In this document: positions 25,835-34,744 of the stretch, piece by piece
Numbering within the stretch: the first letter of the stretch is position 1
How the letters are laid out: each line of letters opens with the position of its first letter
Assembly: GCA_016765685.1 (NCBI GenBank)
Contig: JAESPR010000066.1
Span: 1 to 50,017 of the forward strand
Direction: 5' to 3'
From: Colwellia sp.
GTDB taxonomy: Bacteria; Pseudomonadota; Gammaproteobacteria; Enterobacterales; Alteromonadaceae
Length of the DNA stretch: 50,017 nucleotides
Translations under genes and position numbers: made by a program
Notes under the pieces: model-generated
Database searches by the model: none
Told to the model about the DNA's origin: nothing
The model's input: only the letters and a program-made list of their open reading frames with translations

Positions 25835-27784
25835 GACTAACATGGGTAAGGTGATTTTACAGATTACACCTTCACCTAAATTACTACTGATATTAATATG
25901 TCCACAGAGTTTTTGTTCAATAATGTTGAATACAATATTCATGCCCAAACCGGTTCCACCTTGATTACGTTTTGTGGTGAAAAAGGGATCAAAAACTTGT
26001 GCTAAGACTTCTTCGCTCATACCTGCACCATTGTCTTGATAAGTCAAACATAGCTCATCAATACTGTGTTGTTCTAAGCTGATTTTAATTTCGTTTTTTT
26101 TGTCTTTATTCTCATCAACTGGTTGAAAACCATGGCGAATAGAATTATTCACTAAGTTGGTAATAACTTGTGCTAAAGCGCCAGGGGTGGTATTAACTTC
26201 TATAGTATTGTCGCCATTAAAAATATAATGCACTTGATTTTTTTTCATTTCATTAGCTAATGTAGTCATCACTTCATTAATATAATCGGCAATATTTATT
26301 TTCCTTACATTCTCAACGATTTGATCGGCAGCAACTTCTTTAAAGTTGTGCATTAGTTCTATTACTCGCTCTAAGCCATTATTTGATATAGCGGATGATT
26401 CGGTAACTATATTGATGTATGACTGTAATTGCTTTTGGCTTAACGACTTGTCTTGTAGTTTTTTAGCCATACTTTCAGTGTTTTCTTGAATCAAACTCGT
26501 TGACGTTACTGCAATACCCAAAGGGGTATTTATTTCATGGGCAACTCCCGCAATAAGTTTGCCCAGTGAGGCCATTTTTTCAGATTGAACCAATTGGCTT
26601 TGCGTTTCTTCTAAGTGATGTAACGTTTGCGTTAATTTTAATGTGGTTTTTTTATTTTTCAAAAATAAACCAACCACTAATACTAAGGCGAAAACAACGA
26701 AAAGAATCAAAACAAAAGTAATGGTAATAGTGACTTTTTGGCTAGTAATAGTCTGTTTTTGTGCGACAAGCTCGCCCCCTTGATCAGTTAACACTTCTTT
26801 CTGAGTGGCGAGTTCGTTTTCTTGTTGATATAATTTTTGCCGTTGAGTGATAATGTTTTGCTGCTGTTGTTGCAGTATCAATTTATTCTGTTCAATTAAA
26901 CTAGCCATTTGTACGTTTTCTTGTTCTTTAATGGCGACTTCATGCTTTTTCTCGCTAATAGCTTGTGTTTGTATTGAATAGTTTTTATTAGCATCACCTA
27001 ATTGCCGTAATATTAGCGCTAAGGCTTGTTCAGTTTTTTGCTCTTTTTCGATTAACGTTTTCATTGCTAATTGCTGTTGCTTTATTTCTTTACTGCTGCG
27101 TTGCAAGTCTTTATTTCGTTTAGCTAATTCTATGCTGGATTGGTTTAGTTTGGCTTGTTGAATGACCAGTTTGTCATTTAAGGCTAATTCACGTTCTCTT
27201 GTTAATTGCATCGCCTGCTCTGTTTCTCGATATAAATTAGCAATGTCTAGTTCGGTTCCGCCAAGCAAAAGTAACTGTGCTGAGGTGCTGAGTTTTTCAT
27301 AAATAATATTAGATTTGTTAACTTCAAAAGAAATAACATTCGCACCATCACCATCACCGTCAACTAAGTTCAACATAGCATTGTGTTTATCGGAACTGTT
27401 CTCGGTTACCAGTAAAGTTTGAGAGCCTCGCACTATATTGGCTAATTGCGCTAACTTTTTGTTAAATTGTTTTGGTATATAAAAAAGATCAGCTGCACCA
27501 GCTAAGGTGGCGTTAGTGATTAATAAAACAGTAATTTCTTTGTTTTTAACTTTTTTCTGTTTAAATGATTTTTTCAGGAGAGTATAAAATTGTTGGTCTT
27601 GGTAAACACCGAGCACAAATTGGTGTTTTTTGTCTTCGTTCGGCCAGTTGATATGTTTTAAAAAATTATAAATATAGGCTATTTTGATTTGTTCTTTATT
27701 CAATTGTTGAGCATTTGCACTAATTTGCGAAAAAAAAGTACATAATAAAAGTGACTTGATGAGTATATTCGTTATTATTTTCAT
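25823..27784 (-). CDS. Histidine kinase with N-terminal YfiR-like sensor domain
   Basis: This 653-residue membrane kinase has a signal peptide, then a YfiR-type periplasmic domain (about 25-190; KIAYIYNFLKHINWP is the family start), a long Gln/Lys-rich coiled coil (about 195-345), one transmembrane helix (about 350-372), a second short coiled coil, a HisKA-like region with the phospho-acceptor His in GVAHEINTPLG (about 415), and a HATPase domain (N box TNLVNNSIRHG, DNGAGM, FFTTKRNQGGTGLGMNIV). There is no receiver or HAMP domain. No response regulator gene is adjacent. A YfiR-like sensor on a kinase is known in marine gammaproteobacteria; its signal is unknown. Confidence 0.88.
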   Translation of the reverse strand: MKIITNILIKSLLLCTFFSQISANAQQLNKEQIKIAYIYNFLKHINWPNEDKKHQFVLGVYQDQQFYTLLKKSFKQKKVKNKEITVLLITNATLAGAADLFYIPKQFNKKLAQLANIVRGSQTLLVTENSSDKHNAMLNLVDGDGDGANVISFEVNKSNIIYEKLSTSAQLLLLGGTELDIANLYRETEQAMQLTRERELALNDKLVIQQAKLNQSSIELAKRNKDLQRSSKEIKQQQLAMKTLIEKEQKTEQALALILRQLGDANKNYSIQTQAISEKKHEVAIKEQENVQMASLIEQNKLILQQQQQNIITQRQKLYQQENELATQKEVLTDQGGELVAQKQTITSQKVTITITFVLILFVVFALVLVVGLFLKNKKTTLKLTQTLHHLEETQSQLVQSEKMASLGKLIAGVAHEINTPLGIAVTSTSLIQENTESMAKKLQDKSLSQKQLQSYINIVTESSAISNNGLERVIELMHNFKEVAADQIVENVRKINIADYINEVMTTLANEMKKNQVHYIFNGDNTIEVNTTPGALAQVITNLVNNSIRHGFQPVDENKDKKNEIKISLEQHSIDELCLTYQDNGAGMSEEVLAQVFDPFFTTKRNQGGTGLGMNIVFNIIEQKLCGHINISSNLGEGVICKITLPMLVSVD

Positions 27785-27935
27785 AATCTGTTGAGATCTT
27801 AAAATAAATTGCTCGTTAGCTATAAAATAACCTAAAAAAGAAATAAAATCTTAATAGATAATCACACCACCTCAATTTTGTCGATTGAGTAATAGTATTA
27901 ACTTACCCGAAAAAGAACATTAGAGCTAATTTATT

Positions 27936-28625
27936 ATGCATAAAGTCAATACAAAAGTGCAAAAACAACACTTATGCGCTGTTACCCTATTGGGGAATTT
28001 AGTTGTTACGCCAGAAATTCGTTATCGGGTTAATCCTGTTGCGGCAATTTCTGAAATTACTGTTGCGACTAGCGCTAAATGGTTAGATAAAAAAACCAAT
28101 CTATACAAAGAATGGACTAGTTATCATCATATTAAAGTGGTGGGCGATTTAGTTGAGCAAGCGCTGTTAACCGCAAAAAAAGGAGATGTTATTTTAGTGC
28201 AAGGCTATTTGAGCAATATAAAACAGCATAACATCAAGGCAAATAACACCATAGAAAAAAAGCCTCTAGCAATCGTTCATGCTATTTTTATTCAAAAATT
28301 TAATAAAGGCTATACTCAAGCAATAAATCAGGTTTTCTGTAGTGGGCAGCTAACATCAACGCCAAAATTGGTTACTACGCAAAACAATAAAAGTTTAGCG
28401 CAGGTAAATATCAGCATAAATCAGCAAATTTTTTCTGTTGATAAGCAATGTTGGCAAACTCATGCCGTAGAGCGAGAATGTCATGTGTGGGGCAAACAAG
28501 CACAATATTTAGTTGAACATGCTCAACTAGGGGATAGCGTGATGGTTGAAGGTAAGTTGAGTTATTTCACTACCGCCGATAAAACGCAATTCATTGAAGC
28601 AAAAAATGTGCAGTTGCTATTTTGA
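27936..28625 (+). CDS. Tandem OB-fold, SSB-like protein without acidic tail
   Basis: This 229-residue protein contains two SSB-type OB folds. The first spans about residues 10-95 (VTLLGNLVVTPEIRYR, SEITVATSAKWLDK, DVILVQGYLS). The second spans about 132-229 (VFCSGQLTSTPKLVTT, ECHVWGKQAQYLVEH, DSVMVEGKLSYF). It ends VQLLF and lacks the acidic, DDDIPF-like tip by which canonical SSBs recruit repair partners. It is therefore a paralogue and not the housekeeping SSB. Two OB folds per chain recall Deinococcus-Thermus SSB. It is a single gene, divergent from the histidine kinase, with a weak ribosome site. Confidence 0.8.
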   Translation: MHKVNTKVQKQHLCAVTLLGNLVVTPEIRYRVNPVAAISEITVATSAKWLDKKTNLYKEWTSYHHIKVVGDLVEQALLTAKKGDVILVQGYLSNIKQHNIKANNTIEKKPLAIVHAIFIQKFNKGYTQAINQVFCSGQLTSTPKLVTTQNNKSLAQVNISINQQIFSVDKQCWQTHAVERECHVWGKQAQYLVEHAQLGDSVMVEGKLSYFTTADKTQFIEAKNVQLLF

Positions 28626-28740
28626 TTTATTTTTAATTAACCTTTAGTTTTCTTGATGTTATTATGGTTTCAGGTATGGTTTAAGTTAGATAGTTAGCAT
28701 TGATAAATAAACAAAGGGATGCACCCCAAAGTGAACAACT

Positions 28741-30891
28741 ATGAATAGTAACGGGTATTTCTGTCATTTGATTCGGTTTATGATACTTACAGCCATTTGC
28801 GTGAGTGGTTTTAGTCTATTATCAGTCGCGGCGCTTGCCGCAGATAATAATTACCAATTTGATGAAATAGCGCAATTAAATCATGCACAGAGTGAGTCTG
28901 CTGACTGGCTACAACTGTTAACCATTCCTAATAACGGGCAGCAATATTTTGTCATTAACAAAAGAGGACAAATGTTTCTTGTTGATGATGGGCTGAAACA
29001 ACCACATCCTGTTTTAGAACTCAGTGATAATCAATCACAAGAGCCATTATTTATTCAGTTAACCGCGATAGAGCTACATCCTAATTTCACCTTACGAGAC
29101 CAGTTAGGTTATGGCACTTTTTATACTGCCCACCTTGAAACATTTGATAAAAAAACCACCAGTAAACGCTTACAGGAGCGTAATGGCGAGTTAACCCTCA
29201 AGTTTGATGCGGTGATCACCGAATGGCAATTTAATTCAGTTAACTATCAAAAAGTAGACTTAAACACCAAAAGAGAAATATTACGTATAGCGGTACCCGA
29301 AGACAGCGTGACTATTAAGCAAATGTCATTCAACCCTTATACTCAGTCATGGGATGATGGTTTCGGTTTACTTTATATTGCTTTGAATGGGCAAGAGAAG
29401 TGGCAAAAACCACTGTATTCTGGCGTTGTTTTACGCATTAATCCCGCTAAATTTGGTTTTCGAAATTTTACTGTGCCACTTAACAACCCTTATATAAAAG
29501 ACAGTCAAATTAAGGATGAGATATATCTGCTAGGAGGGCATCATATCAGGCAGTTCATTTGGCCTGATAAAAATAGCGACAATATTTTACTGGCTCACCG
29601 TTATAAAAATAAATTTTTGTTGTCACTAACCGATGGTCATAATGATTGGCGTGAACACCCACCAAAAAAAATATTTTATCAAGGGGATACCGCTATTACG
29701 GATATGTTAGCGTACCGTGGACGTAACCTGCCTCATTTAAGAAATAAGTTGTTATTATTGAATCAAAATAATCAACGTTGGTTTGTTGGGTCTTTGGCAG
29801 CAAAGCTGTCAGTTAATCAAAGTAGGCCGGTAGACCATGAGCCACAACCTGAATGGTTGTTTAGCCCGCAACAGCTAAATACCGATAATGAAATCACTTT
29901 TAGTGCCGATAGTAATGGCGAAGTGCTGTTATTAGATAAAACAGCAGGCGTCATTTTTCAAATATCCCCAAAAAATACGGCTGCGAATAAACCGATTTCG
30001 AGAAATATTACTACTGAAGTTCAAACAGAATCTATTAACCGTAGTTATATTATTTTTATCGTGCTGATTATCGCACTGCTTTATTGGTTAAAAAGTAACA
30101 AGTTCTCTGCAAAAGCCGTGGTACGCAAACAGTTTGCACATATAGAATTAAGCGAATCAAAACAGCAAATAGGTTTATATCATCGGCATCAAAGTACTAC
30201 CGAGACCATTATTGATATAGCCAATATTATTTGTTGTGAAGTGGCGTTAAATGAACAGGTAGTCAATACGGTCAACCAACAGGCAGAACAAGGTTTTAAT
30301 CATCAGAAAGAGCAGTTTTTACGCGACACTTTTGCTAAAGAGCAAGTAAATAAAATGATTGATGGCAAAGTTAGGCAAGTTAGCTTGTCAATTACCGACA
30401 CCCATAAAAAAAGTTTTACGGTTTGTTTATATATGCGCAAAGGTAGCGATCGTATTACCAAAAAATCTTACACTCTGGTCATTGATGAATTGATTGATTG
30501 GTGCTGGTTAATCGCTGAAAAAATCAATGCCGGTGCAACCGAGCAAAGAAAGAAGAAGCCGATAATAACGATAACATCCGCTGACGTAGCTAAAAAAAAT
30601 CAGAACAAAATGCCACTTCATAGTCAAGCTGCAGCAATTCGTCCCGCCACTCACGCGGTAGAAAAATCCTCGCTTAGTTCAGCAGCACCATTAGCAAAAG
30701 AGCAACCCAGTGAAAAAGAAACTAATCAACGCGGTGATGTTAATAATCGGAACCACAACAGCACTACAGTTGATACCGAATTAGTGAATGCACTAGAGAA
30801 ACTCGTTAACTTAAAGCAACAAGGATTTTTAACACAGGAAGAGTTTACGAAAGCCAAAGAAAAGTTATTGCAAAATTTATTCGATCAGTAG
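28741..30891 (+). CDS. Secreted/anchored beta-propeller protein with TM helix and C-terminal SHOCT domain
   Basis: This 716-residue protein begins with a signal peptide (hydrophobic stretch ending SVAALAA, about residues 12-34). A domain related to PQQ glucose/sorbosone dehydrogenase propellers follows (about 40-425; AIELHPNFTLRDQLGYG, LLYIALNGQ, LLGGHHIRQFIWP in place of the family GHRNPQG). Then come a transmembrane helix (about 437-455), a cytoplasmic-side domain (about 460-600), a low-complexity linker, and a C-terminal SHOCT motif (LEKLVNLKQQGFLTQEEF). The altered GHRN motif suggests lost catalysis and a binding or sensing role. I do not recognise the complete protein. Confidence 0.78.
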   Translation: MNSNGYFCHLIRFMILTAICVSGFSLLSVAALAADNNYQFDEIAQLNHAQSESADWLQLLTIPNNGQQYFVINKRGQMFLVDDGLKQPHPVLELSDNQSQEPLFIQLTAIELHPNFTLRDQLGYGTFYTAHLETFDKKTTSKRLQERNGELTLKFDAVITEWQFNSVNYQKVDLNTKREILRIAVPEDSVTIKQMSFNPYTQSWDDGFGLLYIALNGQEKWQKPLYSGVVLRINPAKFGFRNFTVPLNNPYIKDSQIKDEIYLLGGHHIRQFIWPDKNSDNILLAHRYKNKFLLSLTDGHNDWREHPPKKIFYQGDTAITDMLAYRGRNLPHLRNKLLLLNQNNQRWFVGSLAAKLSVNQSRPVDHEPQPEWLFSPQQLNTDNEITFSADSNGEVLLLDKTAGVIFQISPKNTAANKPISRNITTEVQTESINRSYIIFIVLIIALLYWLKSNKFSAKAVVRKQFAHIELSESKQQIGLYHRHQSTTETIIDIANIICCEVALNEQVVNTVNQQAEQGFNHQKEQFLRDTFAKEQVNKMIDGKVRQVSLSITDTHKKSFTVCLYMRKGSDRITKKSYTLVIDELIDWCWLIAEKINAGATEQRKKKPIITITSADVAKKNQNKMPLHSQAAAIRPATHAVEKSSLSSAAPLAKEQPSEKETNQRGDVNNRNHNSTTVDTELVNALEKLVNLKQQGFLTQEEFTKAKEKLLQNLFDQ

Positions 30892-30917
30892 TTTTTACAT
30901 TCAGTAGCGAGTTAATA

Positions 30918-30980
30918 GTCACGAGCTTCCAAGAAAAGTTGCGAGGTGTTTCGCAATTGATCTCTTGTTAAGCTCGTGAC
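30918..30980. other. Long nested inverted repeat between the propeller gene and dsbA
   Basis: GTCACGAGCTT (30918-30928) is the exact complement of AAGCTCGTGAC (30970-30980), and inside it TTGCGA pairs with TCGCAA. The nested hairpin lies between two convergent genes, where it could end both transcripts, though neither side has a clean T run. Confidence 0.6.
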
Positions 30981-31008
30981 TTAGAAAATATACTACTTAG
31001 TTTTGCAA

Positions 31009-31656
31009 CTATTTAAGTGTTAACAGGTGGTTGATCAAGTTTTGATAATCTTGTTCGAAGTTGTTTTTATCTACTGCGCTTACGTTAATGCGATATTTTC
31101 CATTCACTATAATCGTTGGGACACTTTTTAAAGCGCCACTTTTAGACATAACATCTTGTTTTTTCTTCATTGCTTTAGCTTTAGCATTAACGCTAAAACT
31201 CTTCATTAATTTATCAAATTTATCACCGTCAGCGCCGTTAAGTACAAAAATATTACGAATGTCCTTTTCTGAAGTGATGACTGCTTTTTGTACATGAATG
31301 TAGTTAAATATTGCGGCGACTAATTTTTTCTCCATACCTAGTTGCTCTGCAGCAACAATTGCTTTACTTAACATACCTTGAATTTTTGGTGATGCCGCAC
31401 GTAAAAAATCAACATGATTACGTTCGAACTTTACATCGTCAGTTAAATTCTTTTTAACTGTTTTCATTAACGGTTCGAAACGGAAACACGCGGGACAATA
31501 AAAAGAAAAGTATTCACGTACTTCGGCGTTTCTTGACACTGTTTCACTGACTTTGGTGTATTGTTTACCTTCGCTATATTTTTCCGCATTAGCAGTTATT
31601 GAAAAGGCTAAAAGTGGCATTAACAACACCATGAATAACTGATGGATTTTTTTCAT
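31009..31656 (-). CDS. dsbA: Thiol:disulfide interchange protein DsbA (CPAC active site)
   Basis: This 215-residue periplasmic oxidoreductase has a signal peptide ending near SITANA, a thioredoxin fold with an inserted helical domain, an active site FSFYCPACFRFEP (CPAC where E. coli has CPHC), and the cis-proline loop SVPTIIVNGKYRIN. Replacing His with Ala between the cysteines should make it a weaker oxidant, if the E. coli rule holds. An upstream Met eight codons earlier is rejected because AGGAAAAC lies just before the ATG at 31656. It follows srkA on the same strand, as yihE-dsbA do in E. coli. Confidence 0.93.
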   Translation of the reverse strand: MKKIHQLFMVLLMPLLAFSITANAEKYSEGKQYTKVSETVSRNAEVREYFSFYCPACFRFEPLMKTVKKNLTDDVKFERNHVDFLRAASPKIQGMLSKAIVAAEQLGMEKKLVAAIFNYIHVQKAVITSEKDIRNIFVLNGADGDKFDKLMKSFSVNAKAKAMKKKQDVMSKSGALKSVPTIIVNGKYRINVSAVDKNNFEQDYQNLINHLLTLK

Positions 31657-31744
31657 TATTGTTTTCCTATTATGATTCAAATATTGATGGCGTACCGTAG
31701 CATAACCTGCAACACACCGGTAAATTAAAGTTTAACCCGACAAT

Positions 31745-32722
31745 TTACATGGGCACTAAACTCAATGGTGGTTGTTGCAATGCCGACATTTGCTCTTTCA
31801 GCATAAGTATTTGTTGTTCCCAATACTTCTCGGTATTAAACCAAGGAAAGTTTCGTGGAAAAGCAGGATCTTGCCAGCGTTTACATAACCAGGCCATATA
31901 ATTAACAACGCGCATAGTTCGTAGTGATTCTATCAAAATAAGCTGTGCAGGTTCAAATGAAAAGAACTCTTCATAGCCCATTAATAGCGTATCAATTTGT
32001 AACAATTGTTGTTGTCGGTCACCTGACAGCATCATCCATAAGTCTTGAATGGCCGGGCCAGTACGGCAGTCGTCTAAATCAACAAAATGAGGGCCTTCAT
32101 CTCGCCATAAAATGTTGCCCGCATGGCAATCACCGTGTAAACGTATTTGTTGTTTAGGTTGGTATTGTTTGGCTGCTACTTCAATGACTTGATCCAAAAT
32201 GGTAAAAAAAGGCAGTCGCAATGACTTAGGAACAAAGTCACTGGTGCTAATGGTGTTGTGTGCTTGATAAAGCATTTCATCAACATTAAAGCTGGGTCGA
32301 TGAACAAATTTTTCTTGTGCAGCAACGGCATGAATGCGACCGACAAAACGCCCCATCCATTCAAGTTGATTTAAGTTATCTACTTCAAAAATACGCCCGC
32401 CTCGACAAGGAAATACGGCAAAATGATAACCTTGATGCTCAAATAAACTGATACCGTTTCTTTTCAGTGGCGCTACTATGGGTAATTCATGATCATCAAG
32501 CTCAAAAGAAAAATCGTGTTCTTCTTGAATTTGAGCTAATTTCCAACGCTGTGGACGGTAAAACTTAGTAACGTACTTGGTCAAGTTTTCATCATGAAAT
32601 TGATAAACCCTGTTTTCATAACTATTAAGCGCGAGCAAACCACTGTCTACGGTAAAACCGGCACTTTCTAAACCATCAATAATGGTGTCAGGAGAAAGTG
32701 ACTTGAAATCAAATTGTGCCAT
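31745..32722 (-). CDS. srkA: Stress response kinase A (YihE family)
   Basis: This 325-residue cytoplasmic kinase is of the APH/choline-kinase-like fold. It has LNSYENRVYQF at the nucleotide loop, the catalytic Brenner-type LHGDCHAGNILWRD, and the metal-binding FVDLDDCRTGPAIQDLWMM. It closely follows E. coli YihE/SrkA (328 residues), a Ser/Thr kinase that counters stress-induced death. It lies upstream of dsbA with a 90-base gap, the conserved pairing that in E. coli places dsbA under Cpx-responsive control. ccoG is upstream on the same strand. Confidence 0.95.
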   Translation of the reverse strand: MAQFDFKSLSPDTIIDGLESAGFTVDSGLLALNSYENRVYQFHDENLTKYVTKFYRPQRWKLAQIQEEHDFSFELDDHELPIVAPLKRNGISLFEHQGYHFAVFPCRGGRIFEVDNLNQLEWMGRFVGRIHAVAAQEKFVHRPSFNVDEMLYQAHNTISTSDFVPKSLRLPFFTILDQVIEVAAKQYQPKQQIRLHGDCHAGNILWRDEGPHFVDLDDCRTGPAIQDLWMMLSGDRQQQLLQIDTLLMGYEEFFSFEPAQLILIESLRTMRVVNYMAWLCKRWQDPAFPRNFPWFNTEKYWEQQILMLKEQMSALQQPPLSLVPM

Positions 32723-32758
32723 AAGTGCTCATTTATCTTGTGGGTGGTGTGAGTATAA

Positions 32759-34219
32759 TCATCGTTTATTGAAAAAGCGGCTTTCATGCTCAATACTAAC
32801 ATCACTTTGTGAAGAGTTTTGCGGTAAAACTTGTTCGACAGTAAAGGTGATGTCGGTCATGAAATTTGTTAACTCATAAGGGGCAACTGAAAGGCTAATG
32901 GGCAAAGTATATACTGTAGCGGCTTCAACAAAAACTTTTTGTTTGCCATGCCATTTTGTATTTTCAATGCCCTTAACGGAAAGTTTATAAGTATTGTCTG
33001 TTTGTGACATATTAAGAATTTTTAAGGTGTAAACATTTTCAATATCACCATTAAAATTCTCTTTAGCTAGTTCTGTTCTGTCGCGAATAATGTCGAATGA
33101 TAAGGGCACTCGGTTGACAATTTCTAATACTAACAGTGTGCTCATTATCACTAGTACTAGGGTATAACCAATTAATTTTGAGCGTACCAAATGAACTTTT
33201 TTGCCATCAAGTTCATGCTCAGTAGTGTAACGTATCAAACCTTGGTCGTATTTCATTTTACTCATCACCGTTGAGCAGGCATCAACACATGAGCCACAGT
33301 TGATGCATTCGTATTGCAAACCATTACGAATATCAATGCCAGTTGGGCAAACTTCAACACATAAATTACAATCAATACAATCACCTAAAGCTAATGTTTT
33401 AGGGTCTTGTTTGCGTGCTCGGGCACCACGACTTTCACCTCTATTTTTATCATAAGAAACCGTTAAGGTATCTTTATCAAACATCGCAGACTGAAAGCGG
33501 GCATAAGGACACATGTGCAAACAAACTGTTTCACGCATCCAACCTGCGTTACCATAGGTGGCAAAGGTGAAAAAGGCTAAAATACTCGCCATGGTAACGG
33601 TGGTATTGAAAGTGACAATGTTAACGAATAGCTCATTCATCGGTGAGAAATAACCAGCAAAAGTCATTGCCGTAAATAATGAGAATAACAGCCAACTGCT
33701 GTGCTTGAGGGCTTTTTTCCACACTTTTTTGCCATTCATTTGCTGTTGATCGAGCTTTCGGCGTTGATTGGCTGTGCCTTCAATTTTTTCTTCAAACCAA
33801 ATGAAAATAAAAGTCCAGACCGTTTGTGGGCACATATAACCACACCAAACACGGCCTAAAAAAGTAGTAACAAAAAATAATAAAAAAGCGCCGAAGATGA
33901 AAAACCAAGCCAATAACGTGAGGTCTTGTGGCCACAAGGTAAGGCTCCACAACGTAAAACGTTGCTCGCTAATATCAAATAATACCGCTTGATGGCCATT
34001 AAATTGTAACCAAGGTAACAGGGCGAAAAAGGCAAAATAAACTAAGTTCATGCGTTGTCTTAGTTTTTGAAAAAAACCAGAATTTTTACGAACATATATC
34101 TGATCGCCGGGTTTATAACGTTCATGACTATTTTTTGCAGGATGAATTTTTACATTTTTTACGGGTATTTTAATAGCTGTTTTGTCATTATTGAGGGGAA
34201 GCTTGTCGTCAGATTTCAC
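32759..34219 (-). CDS. ccoG: Cytochrome c oxidase accessory protein CcoG (FixG/RdxA)
   Basis: This 486-residue inner-membrane iron-sulfur protein has about five transmembrane helices, the CGYMCPQTVWTF and CLHMCPYARFQS motifs, and two [4Fe-4S] binding sites (CIDCNLCVEVCPTG and CINCGSCVDACS). A C-terminal periplasmic immunoglobulin-like domain follows (about 370-486). CcoG reduces copper for assembly of the CuB centre in cbb3 oxidases. No ccoNOP or ccoI gene is in the window, so it is separated here from its usual partners. Start and length are typical. Confidence 0.94.
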   Translation of the reverse strand: MKSDDKLPLNNDKTAIKIPVKNVKIHPAKNSHERYKPGDQIYVRKNSGFFQKLRQRMNLVYFAFFALLPWLQFNGHQAVLFDISEQRFTLWSLTLWPQDLTLLAWFFIFGAFLLFFVTTFLGRVWCGYMCPQTVWTFIFIWFEEKIEGTANQRRKLDQQQMNGKKVWKKALKHSSWLLFSLFTAMTFAGYFSPMNELFVNIVTFNTTVTMASILAFFTFATYGNAGWMRETVCLHMCPYARFQSAMFDKDTLTVSYDKNRGESRGARARKQDPKTLALGDCIDCNLCVEVCPTGIDIRNGLQYECINCGSCVDACSTVMSKMKYDQGLIRYTTEHELDGKKVHLVRSKLIGYTLVLVIMSTLLVLEIVNRVPLSFDIIRDRTELAKENFNGDIENVYTLKILNMSQTDNTYKLSVKGIENTKWHGKQKVFVEAATVYTLPISLSVAPYELTNFMTDITFTVEQVLPQNSSQSDVSIEHESRFFNKR

Positions 34220-34383
34220 GATAAATCCTTGCTCGGCAGATGAGGTTATTATTGCTTATCAATCAAGAAAATGCCGTAGACTCTTGTTATTAATACTCAT
34301 CTTTCATTCAAACTCAAGAGAAACTATATTTTGAACTAATTTGTGTATAACATGGTGACGACTTACCTATTATACGGCATTTT

Positions 34384-34740
34384 ATGAAAAATTTATTGAT
34401 CTTAATCGTTGCTACGGCAGTTTTTTTACATTTTTATCCTCAACCTGAAGTGACCAAGTTCTACAATGAGGCTAAGGAATCGTTATTAGATGGTTTTTCA
34501 GAGTTTAGTGATACCAGTGTCCGCTTAAAAGCAGACAAAATATTTAGTGATTTAAAGCCTCAGTTAAGTAGTTTTTCTGCTGATGAGGTTAATGTTTTAA
34601 AGGAAATTACCTCATCACGGGTTAAGGTTAATAGCTTTTATCAGGACTATTGTATAGGCACAAAGCGCAGTGCTATTTTTCATCCGACCAATCAAGCCAC
34701 AATATGCAAAACTATTAGCAAGTATGAAAACATGCTTTAG
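34384..34740 (+). CDS. Small membrane-anchored or exported protein, unknown
   Basis: This 118-residue protein starts with a hydrophobic stretch (NLLILIVATAVFLHFYP) that fits a signal anchor or signal peptide. The rest is polar and helical, with two cysteines near the C-terminus (YQDYCIGTK and ATICKTIS) that could form a disulfide outside the cytoplasm. It is divergent from ccoG and converges on hutF with four bases between stops. No family is recognised. A real gene is likely because the frame fills the gap between two good genes. Confidence 0.65.
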   Translation: MKNLLILIVATAVFLHFYPQPEVTKFYNEAKESLLDGFSEFSDTSVRLKADKIFSDLKPQLSSFSADEVNVLKEITSSRVKVNSFYQDYCIGTKRSAIFHPTNQATICKTISKYENML

Positions 34741-34744
34741 GGTT

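Noticed and set aside
32682..32879. Plus-strand ORF across the srkA-ccoG junction
   Set aside because: It is opposite two well-supported genes, lacks a ribosome site and shows no family motif.
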